Origin: Globobulimina sp.
Taxonomy: Eukaryota; Foraminifera; Rotaliida
Assembly: GCA_003354225.1 (NCBI GenBank)
Contig: PIVH01000739.1
Location: 1-5,081, forward strand
Length of the DNA stretch: 5,081 bases
Direction of reading: 5' to 3'
The notes beneath the pieces are model-generated. The model was given only the letters and a program-made list of their open reading frames with translations. It made no database searches and was not told where the DNA came from. The translations under genes were made by a program, and so were the position numbers. Positions 1-5,081 of this stretch are shown in pieces. Positions within the stretch are counted from its first letter, which is position 1, and every line of letters starts with the position of its first letter.

Positions 1-37
<37 letters not shown>

Positions 38-57
38 AAAAAAAAAAAAATAATAAT
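1..57. repeat. poly-A tract at window edge
   Basis: Almost pure A, broken by a T at 36 and an ending of AAT triplets. It is in frame with the DnaJ-like sequence that follows and would read as Lys then Asn codons, so it could be a low-complexity linker. It could equally be an intron, untranslated sequence or a contig-end artefact. Homopolymers of this kind often mark assembly breaks. Confidence 0.85.
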
Positions 58-597
58 TTGAAAGAATATGCAATAAATTTAAAATTAGAAGACATTATAA
101 ACAAAAAACCACATACCATTAATATTGGAAATGGAAATGAGAATAAATATATAATCGAAATAAAAGGAGGAATACCAAATGGTTATATAATAAAAGATGA
201 ATTAAATGGATATAATTGGAAAATAAATGTAAATGAATGGGATACATTGAAGCTATGGAAAAGAAGAGCCGATGGCGATTGTGACTTGTACCAGAATGTA
301 ACCATAACCATTTATGATGTTTTAATGGCAATCGATATGGATATATTAATGATTGATGGCACATCAAAAATACTTGAAAATATGGAGCCAAAAGATTACA
401 TAAAAGGATTACAAATAAAAAATGGAGGTTTAACAAATTTTTACTCAAAACGAAAATATCCAGCCAAAGGAACCGCATATATTCAATTTGATATATTATA
501 TCCAAAATTAGACAAAAAACAAAAACAAAAATTACAAACATTTCTTAAATCAAATGGCAAAAAATGGTCTTATACTGATGAGCATAATGAATTATAA
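1..597 (+). CDS. ER-luminal DnaJ/HSP40 C-terminal region (ERdj3/Scj1-like), 5'-partial
   Basis: Substrate-binding half of a J-domain co-chaperone that would deliver unfolded proteins to an HSP70, probably BiP in the ER lumen. Counting Leu at base 58 as residue 1, residues 6-22 (INLKLEDIINKKPHT) match the first strand of DnaJ C-terminal domain I. The stretch WKRRADGDCDLYQNVTIT (67-84) matches the domain I/II junction (RRGDDLYxNVTIS in ERdj3). MIDG at 98-101 is the domain II 'LDG' turn, GLQIKNGGL (117-125) the KGEGLP strand, and AYIQFDILYPKL (140-151) the GDLYVxFDVxFPK strand. No CxxCxGxG zinc repeats are present, so it is type II-like. The last residues, HNEL, fit the KDEL-type retrieval pattern [KRHQSA][DENQ]EL. 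The J domain and Gly/Phe linker must lie upstream: the frame is open to the window edge, there is no ATG near 58, and TTG at 58 is not a credible eukaryotic start. The family call is firm; the exact orthologue and left boundary are not. Confidence 0.85.
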
Positions 598-614
598 TTT
601 TTTGAGAAAACTAG

Positions 615-2513
615 TCACTGTATCTGAGTAGATTTGGTTTTCACAGCGAATGCATGCCGATGTGCTATATGTTTCGTTTTCGTTTGTATCTCACTTACAG
701 CTTTGCGAAATATTGTTTTTATTGCATCCAATGCTTCTCGCTCTTGTTTAACATTAATAAAAAAGCTTTGTTTCAAATACTTTTCATTTTGTTCACTTCT
801 TCGCATAAATCCAAGTACAAGTCGCGCATAATCAAGAATTTGAATATAATTCTTTCTCAAAACACTGAAACATTCAACAACAACACCCACAAATTCAATC
901 CATTTATCATTTCCTAACATTTTCACAAATTTACTTGAAATTGCAACTGTTGCAGCATCTGATTCTGAACTATCCACTTTTTCACCTAAAATATGTGAAA
1001 AATCAGTATGAAATAATGTTGCATCATCACGTATTAATATCTTATTATTATTAGCACCTACAATAAATGACGAGATATAACTGGCTGCAGCGGTTGCTAC
1101 TAATTTGTTTGTTAATTTATAATCCATATTAATATTATTCATTTTCTGCGTATTTTCAATAAATTCAACACAACCAAAATTAAATGCCATTGGTACCACT
1201 TCAAATGTCATCACGTTACATTCCGTTCCATTATAAATTACATTATTTTCTTTAAACAATTGATTAAAATATTTGAACAGTAATATAACCCCTAAATCTT
1301 TTCGTAAATCGTATCCTTGTTTTAATAAAATTACGCTTGACAATTTATTATTTAATGTATAATTTTCTATTAAATATTTTTTTTTATTTGCAGTCAATTT
1401 AATGATTGCAGTCAATTTAACAGACATTAAAATATTTGAATTTATTGGATCACATAAAAATTTATTGCCATCATCAGTTTGTTTTATTGCGCCTATTCTG
1501 TGTAAATCAGTAAATAAATTCGAGAACCATTGTACGCAATTAATAGTTTCTTCTTTTTCTTCTTTTTCTTCGTTTTCGTCTTGTTTTAAATATTTGTGTC
1601 CGTGCCATGTTCTTAATATTATTGGTAAATCGCGATATGAATTTAAAAAAAATCTCCACGATTGATCTAAATAGGCATCGCTACTAATTCTATTCGCTAA
1701 GACTACAAATAAACTTGTTTGCAATTCAAAAAAACCAAACGGTAATTCACATAAAGCGCCAACAATAACTGGTAATAATTGCTTTATCTCTTTCGAGTCA
1801 CAAAATGCTAATTCTTTGTGGAAATATCCGTTACGAAATGAGTGCAATAAACTAATATCGCTCAGATTTCTTTCCCTTTCTTCATCTTTTTCTTTTTCTT
1901 TTTCCTCGTTTTCTTTCAATAATAACTCTTTTTTCAATTCTTTTTGTTGTTTTAGTAACATTTCCAATTTATTACTTAACTTATACGTAAAATGCATGTT
2001 TCCATTATAAAAATATGCTAATATTAAACCTAATGCCGAACAAATTAATTGTGTAATATATAAAAGAAAAGTTGATTTTTGAGCAAATAACATTGTCGAA
2101 ATTAACATTGCCACTGCAAACAATGCAATTGATAGCCATAAAAATGTTGTTTGCGTTTTTGGTGAAATATTAATACATTCACAAGTATCACAACCATTTG
2201 GATGTGGTTCTTCTTCTAAACTCAAAAATTGTGCTAATTCATCAACCACTTGAATCGATTTTGCTTTTGCATGAACAGTATTATTTGTTTGTGAATTGGA
2301 ATGTTTGTCTGTTTTAAGACTCAAATATGTTCCATCAACAGTGTCTTCAATAAGTTTCAAGTGTGAGTTCTCTGCAATATGCTGTGGTAGGTGCACTACA
2401 GTGCTTTGATAACGTTTATGATCTGTTAATCATGTGTTTCGCATAATGTGTTTCGCATAATGGTATCCTATTACTAAACCTGAGTTTGTTGATTTCTGTG
2501 CATTTGACATCAT
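615..2513 (-). CDS. membrane-anchored PI3/PI4-kinase-like protein, probable pseudokinase (1 intron)
   Basis: Inferred gene model: exon 1 2513-2480, intron 2479-2423, exon 2 2422-615, giving 613 residues and a TGA stop. Numbering is for the spliced protein. The long exon has no ATG before residue 117; a GTG at 2396 is unlikely as a start, while an ATGATG at 2513 lies in the same frame behind one TGA (2432-2430) that splicing removes. Residues 1-103 are polar with a C89xxC92xC94 cluster. Two hydrophobic helices (about 104-124 and 130-150) form a hairpin, followed by a Lys/Glu coiled coil (about 155-198). The C-terminal half has the PI3/PI4-kinase layout: a DP-initiated N-lobe (from about 335), the ATP-lysine motif KQGYDLRKD (379-387, normally KxGDDLRQD), LFHTDFSHILG (481-491, normally LFHIDFGHILG), and a C-terminal helix QEREALDAI like that of p110/VPS34. 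The catalytic GDRHxxN loop reads GANNNK (467-472), and the C-lobe segment before it is shortened by roughly 40 residues. The family is well supported; lack of activity is inferred. ABD, RBD and C2 domains of class I enzymes are absent. Its 3' end faces the DnaJ gene 17 bp away. Confidence 0.75.
1041..1058 (-). other. degenerate kinase catalytic loop (GANNNK)
   Basis: At the place where PI3/PI4 kinases carry GDRHxxN, the codons read GGT GCT AAT AAT AAT AAG. The Asp/Arg/His triad needed for phosphotransfer is missing. The Asp of the metal-binding DFG equivalent (DFS, codon 1002-1004) is kept. Confidence 0.7.
1388..1420 (-). repeat. 18-bp tandem duplication inside the kinase N-lobe
   Basis: The 15-mer TTGCAGTCAATTTAA occurs at 1388-1402 and again at 1406-1420 (plus-strand reading), an 18-bp period. 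It encodes KLTAII followed by KLTANK, in frame, in the strand region between the DP motif and the ATP-lysine strand. Confidence 0.8.
1548..1571. repeat. TTC/TTT-rich simple repeat (Glu/Lys-coding on minus strand)
   Basis: Pyrimidine run with a 12-bp pattern (TTCTTCTTTTTC). On the minus strand it encodes the acidic EEKEEKEE insert between the putative helical region and the kinase N-lobe. Confidence 0.75.
1868..1917. repeat. polypyrimidine low-complexity tract (coiled-coil coding)
   Basis: Nearly pure C/T on the plus strand, with CTTTTT units. On the minus strand it encodes the Lys/Glu/Arg-rich coiled coil that joins the membrane hairpin to the lipid-kinase-like part. Confidence 0.75.
2423..2479 (-). 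other. inferred 57-nt intron of the PI3K-like gene
   Basis: On the minus strand the donor reads G|GTTTAG and the acceptor ATTAACAG. The phases agree: one base (G, 2480) is left on exon 1 and pairs with AT at 2422-2421 to make a GAT codon. Splicing removes the only stop (TGA 2432-2430) between an ATG start and the long exon. The size matches introns seen in the gene at the right edge. TTAAC just before the AG could serve as a close branch site. No transcript evidence is available. Confidence 0.55.
2432..2459. repeat. 14-bp perfect tandem duplication
   Basis: ATGTGTTTCGCATA is repeated exactly, end to end (2432-2445 and 2446-2459), and ATG follows again. It lies inside the inferred intron. Because 14 is not a multiple of 3, copy number would shift the frame if the region were translated. 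Confidence 0.9.
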
Positions 2514-2580
2514 TATCTTTTTTCCTTCAAAGTAAAAGTTAAAAACCTAAAAAAATAATAATAGAAAAAAAAGGTTTTCA
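2514..2580. promoter_or_regulatory. 67-bp shared divergent promoter region
   Basis: The only non-coding DNA between the inferred minus-strand start at 2513 and the plus-strand start at 2581. It is A-rich on the plus strand, with a pyrimidine patch at 2518-2528. I see no clear TATA box or named site. Both promoters and both 5' leaders must fit here or extend into the neighbouring gene. Confidence 0.4.
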
Positions 2581-3015
2581 ATGCCTCATTATTATCCGCT
2601 GTTACACAATAAACATTATGCCAAATGGATGGGAGGAGGATTGTATTATTATCCCGCTGATTTAAATACATGGAGATTTTTCAAACGATTTGTACCATTT
2701 TTAGCATTAAATACTTTGGCAGCGACATGGTTTGGATATGTTATGGAACAACGGACAGTTTATACATGTCAGACAAAACCGGAATGGAGTGCATCATTTG
2801 TCTCTGACTTAGATTTTAATCCACCACTATGGAGACATGAAACGCCAGGACAAATACCATATATACGTACGGTTAAAATTGAAGATACCTGGGATAGAGT
2901 TCAAAAAGTTAGAGGTAAACATTGGACGGATGATTGGAAATATACAAAACCTTGGCAGTCTGATGATGGACAATATGCAAATAGAAGACCTGATCATCAT
3001 TCATATATATCATAA
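2581..3015 (+). CDS. Trp/Tyr-rich single-span membrane protein, possible mitochondrial inner-membrane subunit
   Basis: I do not recognise this 144-residue protein with certainty. The start is the first ATG after an in-frame TAA at 2548. It opens with an aromatic stretch, then WMGGGLYYYP (16-25), one hydrophobic helix at about 36-55 flanked by Arg/Lys on the N side, and a C-terminal part with repeated Trp (84, 104, 115, 119, 125) and many charged residues. Nine Trp and twelve Tyr in 144 residues is unusual. There is no cleavable signal. Small basic one-helix proteins rich in aromatic residues are typical of accessory subunits of respiratory complexes (for example B-type complex I subunits), and the next gene is probably mitochondrial. 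That assignment is inference only; other membrane locations are possible. The unbroken frame, proper ATG and composition unlike random AT-rich sequence make it a real gene. It is divergent from the PI3K-like gene and 101 bp upstream of the J-like gene. Confidence 0.75.
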   Translation: MPHYYPLLHNKHYAKWMGGGLYYYPADLNTWRFFKRFVPFLALNTLAATWFGYVMEQRTVYTCQTKPEWSASFVSDLDFNPPLWRHETPGQIPYIRTVKIEDTWDRVQKVRGKHWTDDWKYTKPWQSDDGQYANRRPDHHSYIS

Positions 3016-3055
3016 AAAACAACCTTCGCATATTCGCAAAAAAAAATAGTTCTTC

Positions 3056-3066
3056 TTGTGCAAGGA
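3056..3066 (+). promoter_or_regulatory. TTGTGCAAGGA motif upstream of the J-like gene
   Basis: The exact 11-mer recurs at 4240-4250, also in the short spacer before a gene. Here it ends 50 nt before the ATG at 3117 and is followed by GAGAGAGACAG. It could be a core-promoter or 5'-leader element. With two copies this is suggestive only. Confidence 0.4.
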
Positions 3067-3116
3067 GAGAGACAGTAAACTTATCCAAATGAAACTACTG
3101 TATATGTTACTATGAA

Positions 3117-4226
3117 ATGATCATGAAAGCACCAATCTTGTTTCAACGATTTGTAGCAAATCTTGGTTTGGGCTGCCACCTGCAGTCAATTCGTTGTTTT
3201 GCTACTAAATCATATTTTGATTGTGATGATAGAGAGGATATAATACAACGCACAAAATGCAGAAAACGTAATGGAGAACAAACTGTATCATTGAGAGATG
3301 TAAAGATTCCTCATGCACAGATTCGGCAATTTATCAAATTGGTACATCCCGATAGATTCCAAGTGTTTATTAACAATAATAATAATTATAATAGTGAGCA
3401 ATTAAAAATGATGCAACAAGTAAATGAGACAAACTTATCAACATTCAATTCAATCTTAGAATTTTCAAGAAAACATTCAAAAATGATACACTCCCATTCG
3501 AATACAACAAATGTTATAAGTGACCGAATCCTGACACAGAATTCACCAAATCCTGCCAATTTTGAATTTTATATTGATAAAAGTATGGACGTATACGATA
3601 ATAAAGGAACATATTTCAAGCATGTTGAGGCAAAATTTGATTGTAAAGTAATAATACCATTTATCTCTGAATTTTATAAAACATTAAACAAAACATTAAA
3701 TAAATTATTTATGAGTTGTAACATAGAGATAGAGATAGATTCGGATGATAAATGTGTTACAAATATTAAAAAATTTAGTGATTTGGATATTGATAAAGCA
3801 ATGAAAATGGCAAATAATGGAGATGAATATTCACAAAATATAATAAATGATGTGATTGAGAAACATTTGTCTGAAGAGAGCCAACAAAAAAACAAATCAT
3901 ATGGAATAAATGCAATTAAATATAAAATGGAGAATAAGAAAATATATTTTGCATCGACATTAAATAAACAACATATTGAAGCAATAATGGACACATTGTA
4001 TAGGGTTAGTAGTGAATTTGCAATTGATTTAGTTTTTGATTTATGGATTGATGTTCCAATTATTGTGTGTCAACAAGAAAGGGAATGTTTAAAATGTCCC
4101 AATTATGTTGTCGCTATTCCATGGTATTGTGATCATGAAGAATTTGTTTTATATATCCAAGATCAAATTGTTTCAATTTCACAAAATTATAATAACTATA
4201 AAAAAAATAAAACACAACCTCACTGA
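3117..4226 (+). CDS. mitochondrial J-like protein of the TCAIM/DUF4460 type
   Basis: A 369-residue protein with the look of a mitochondrial matrix protein. Residues 1-32 are free of acid and rich in Arg, Leu and hydrophobics, with RCFATKS near a likely cleavage site. Residues 66-115 carry a J-domain-like core: IRQFIKLVHPDRF (69-81, intact HPD at 77-79), then an Asn run (86-90) and QVNETNLSTFNSIL (101-114). The HPD-F followed by a conserved NE-x-x-L is the pattern of the DUF4460 domain in TCAIM (T-cell activation inhibitor, mitochondrial). The rest (about 145-360) has mixed alpha/beta character and ends in a conserved-looking VVAIPWYCDHEEF (331-343); it may correspond to the second TCAIM domain, which I cannot confirm. 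The function of this family outside animals is not known. The start is ATGATCATG, behind an in-frame TGA at 3090; the third codon is an alternative. Codon use is AT-rich like its neighbours, and no intron is needed. Confidence 0.75.
   Translation: MIMKAPILFQRFVANLGLGCHLQSIRCFATKSYFDCDDREDIIQRTKCRKRNGEQTVSLRDVKIPHAQIRQFIKLVHPDRFQVFINNNNNYNSEQLKMMQQVNETNLSTFNSILEFSRKHSKMIHSHSNTTNVISDRILTQNSPNPANFEFYIDKSMDVYDNKGTYFKHVEAKFDCKVIIPFISEFYKTLNKTLNKLFMSCNIEIEIDSDDKCVTNIKKFSDLDIDKAMKMANNGDEYSQNIINDVIEKHLSEESQQKNKSYGINAIKYKMENKKIYFASTLNKQHIEAIMDTLYRVSSEFAIDLVFDLWIDVPIIVCQQERECLKCPNYVVAIPWYCDHEEFVLYIQDQIVSISQNYNNYKKNKTQPH
3678..3701 (+). repeat. 12-bp tandem repeat, KTLN x2
   Basis: AAAACATTAAAC is followed directly by AAAACATTAAAT, in frame, giving KTLNKTLNK (residues 188-196) in the middle of the J-like protein. 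Confidence 0.8.
4206..4211 (+). terminator. possible AATAAA polyadenylation signal
   Basis: A canonical AATAAA hexamer lies inside the last codons of the J-like gene, 12 bases before its TGA. With only 79 bp to the next ATG, the 3' end must form very close by. AATAAA is common by chance in such AT-rich DNA. Confidence 0.25.
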
Positions 4227-4239
4227 AATTGAATGTGCA

Positions 4240-4250
4240 TTGTGCAAGGA
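4240..4250 (+). promoter_or_regulatory. TTGTGCAAGGA motif upstream of the multi-pass membrane gene
   Basis: Second exact copy of the 11-mer found at 3056-3066. It ends 55 nt before the ATG at 4306 and is followed by CAGGACA, similar to the GAGAGAGACA that follows the first copy. Confidence 0.4.
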
Positions 4251-4268
4251 CAGGACACTACAGTCCAG

Positions 4269-4280
4269 TGACTCTAGTCA
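4269..4280. promoter_or_regulatory. inverted repeat TGACT-ct-AGTCA
   Basis: Perfect 5-bp arms with a 2-bp spacer, 25 bp before the inferred start at 4306. Its half-site resembles bZIP-type TGACT half-sites. It could be a protein site in the promoter or leader, or chance. Confidence 0.25.
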
Positions 4281-4305
4281 TACTATAATACGGTTTAAAC
4301 CTAAG

Positions 4306-5081
4306 ATGGTGTGGCTACCACATACAGATATCTTAAATATAAATGATTTTTGTCCATCACAATTTTATTTTGTGATGGCATTGCATGCAGTATCGATTTT
4401 TATAGGTGTAATGATGGGGTATTGTAATATATAGAGAATCTATGAAAATACATAAAATATATTTTTATAGGTTTTGGATGGGATATCATGCAACATCCAA
4501 AATATTAGCAGAATCATGGGAAATGCGACCGATATTTAAATTTAATTTTTATTTGGCGTACATTGCATTTAACATAATAATGATTGCATGGCCATTGAAA
4601 ATAATATTTTGTATATCATTGTCAATCTACGCCGGCTTCATCTGCCAAATGGTTTGTATACATTATCAATATGCGCAGGTTCCATATCATTGTCATTATC
4701 ATTATCAATATTCAATATACGCAGGTTGCAATCTTAGCGAATATGTTTGTAATAATAAGTTTGGTAACAACATGGATCGCAAGAATACGAATTGAACTGT
4801 CAGATACCAGATATTCCATATCATCCTTTTTAGACATAACAATGATAATATTGTATTCCATTGGTGTCATATCCGCATTAATTGGGACAATTGGTTTGAC
4901 CGTATCATGGACCATCGAATCTATCCATTTATTGGATGAATCTGCCATTTTAATACTAATTGCTGCCATAATGTATTTAATATTATCAATAATATTTTTA
5001 TATGTTTTTTTTAAGACTTTACAATCAATTTCAATTCAAAAAAGAATAAATCAACAAGCAAATAATATTAATAATATGACA
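4306..5081 (+). CDS. multi-pass membrane protein, 3 exons, 3'-partial
   Basis: Inferred model: exon 1 4306-4418, exon 2 4471-4651, exon 3 4725 to the window edge, giving at least 217 residues with no stop yet. Each exon is hydrophobic and the phases join: exon 1 leaves GG, completed by G at 4471; exon 2 ends on a full ATG codon and exon 3 starts GTT GCA. Hydrophobic segments lie at about 19-39 (FYFVMALHAVSIFIG), 64-80, 82-98, 99-116, 134-160 and 171-195, so five or six membrane spans. A basic, Gln/Asn-rich tail follows (KTLQSISIQKRINQQ). I do not recognise a family; a 7TM receptor or transporter is possible but no diagnostic motif is visible. Exon 3 is open for 119 codons to the edge. The start is the only ATG between the upstream gene's stop (4226) and the first hydrophobic segment; the frame is open further back into that gene. 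Exon 2 could instead end at 4678. Confidence 0.6.
4419..4470 (+). other. inferred 52-nt intron
   Basis: Donor GG|GTATTG, acceptor TTTTTATAG|G with a T/A-rich run before it. It removes the in-frame TAG at 4432-4434 and joins IGVMMG to FWMGYH. An alternative donor at 4408 gives a frame that soon stops. Confidence 0.6.
4652..4724 (+). other. inferred 73-nt intron (alternative 46-nt form 4679-4724)
   Basis: Donor ATG|GTTTGT, acceptor TATACGCAG|GTT, phase 0. Splicing joins GFICQM to VAILANMF in a continuous hydrophobic stretch. The GTTT donor resembles that of the minus-strand intron. A second donor at 4679 (CAG|GTTCCA) with the same acceptor also keeps frame and would add nine codons (VCIHYQYAQ). 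Without splicing the frame stops at 4793-4795. Confidence 0.55.
4667..4727 (+). repeat. duplicated 3' splice-site segment
   Basis: CAATATGCGCAGGTT (4667-4681) and CAATATACGCAGGTT (4713-4727) match at 14 of 15 bases, 46 bp apart, each with a CAG|GT junction. Between them is an ATT/ATC-rich run, and ATATCATTGTCA (4684-4695) repeats exon sequence at 4613-4624. Confidence 0.75.

Noticed and set aside
58-60. TTG as the start codon of the DnaJ-like protein
   Set aside because: It is not a normal eukaryotic start, the frame is open to the window edge, and the protein begins exactly at C-terminal domain I, so the J domain must be encoded upstream.
119-541. Minus-strand frame of 140 residues opposite the DnaJ gene
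   Set aside because: It is antisense to clear DnaJ domain sequence and looks like a hydrophobic shadow frame of AT-rich DNA.
2394-2396. GTG start for the PI3K-like protein
   Set aside because: A non-ATG start is unlikely when an in-frame ATG pair lies upstream and a phase-matched intron explains the stop between them.
2430-2432. In-frame TGA read as an amino acid (altered genetic code or selenocysteine)
   Set aside because: TGA ends both the PI3K-like and J-like genes cleanly at their expected ends, so general reassignment is unlikely; an intron is the simpler reading.
3025-3038. TTCGCATATTCGCA direct repeat, similar to the TTCGCATA in the 14-bp duplication at 2432-2459
   Set aside because: The shared core is only six to eight bases and also occurs in coding sequence, so it is not convincing as a regulatory element.
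3674-3994. Minus-strand hydrophobic frame opposite the J-like gene
   Set aside because: Antisense shadow; Ile/Phe/Ser-rich composition is typical of the complement of Asn/Lys-rich coding DNA.
4105-4434. Separate 109-residue gene overlapping the J-like gene
   Set aside because: The first part is a frame shadow of the J-like coding sequence; only the part from 4306 has its own character and it continues through an intron.
4442-4795. Separate 117-residue gene
   Set aside because: Its first residues are intron and its last 38 or so residues (His/Tyr/Asn-rich) come from reading through the second intron in the wrong frame.
4712-4969. Minus-strand 85-residue frame
   Set aside because: Antisense to exon 3 of the multi-pass membrane gene, whose plus-strand frame is longer and has clear membrane-span periodicity.
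1-5081. CRISPR array, tRNA or rRNA gene, transposon ends
   Set aside because: No regularly spaced repeats, no recognisable tRNA or rRNA sequence, and no terminal inverted repeats or transposase-like protein were seen.

Overview
This window is nuclear DNA from a compact, AT-rich single-celled eukaryote. Evidence for this: short spliceosomal-type introns (about 50-75 nt, GT...AG), a likely mitochondrial presequence, a KDEL-type ER retrieval tail, a PI3/PI4-kinase-fold protein, and Asn, Lys and Glu-rich low-complexity runs. TAA and TGA both end long reading frames, so the standard code fits. The lineage cannot be fixed from sequence alone; a foraminiferan/rhizarian or amoeboid protist is only a guess.

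Layout: (1) At the left edge a poly-A tract leads into the 3' part of a DnaJ/HSP40 C-terminal region ending in HNEL, likely an ER-lumen ERdj3/Scj1-like co-chaperone (plus strand, ends 597). (2) Converging on it with a 17-bp gap is a 613-residue minus-strand gene (615-2513, one inferred 57-nt intron). It encodes a two-helix membrane anchor, a charged coiled coil and a degenerate PI3/PI4-kinase domain whose DRH catalytic loop is replaced by an Asn-rich stretch. (3) Divergent from it across 67 bp is a 144-residue, Trp/Tyr-rich, single-span membrane protein of unknown function (2581-3015). (4) Next comes a 369-residue mitochondrial protein with an HPD-bearing J-like domain of the TCAIM/DUF4460 type (3117-4226). 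(5) Last is a multi-exon, multi-pass membrane protein starting at 4306 and running off the right edge, with two short introns that break it into fragments in simple ORF views.

The genes are not an operon. Three concern organelles or chaperones (ER DnaJ, mitochondrial J-like protein, possible mitochondrial membrane subunit) and two are membrane proteins. The two tandem genes at 3117 and 4306 share an exact 11-base motif (TTGTGCAAGGA) about 50-55 nt before their start codons, the best candidate for a core promoter or leader element. The most unusual object is the membrane-anchored pseudo-PI3-kinase.
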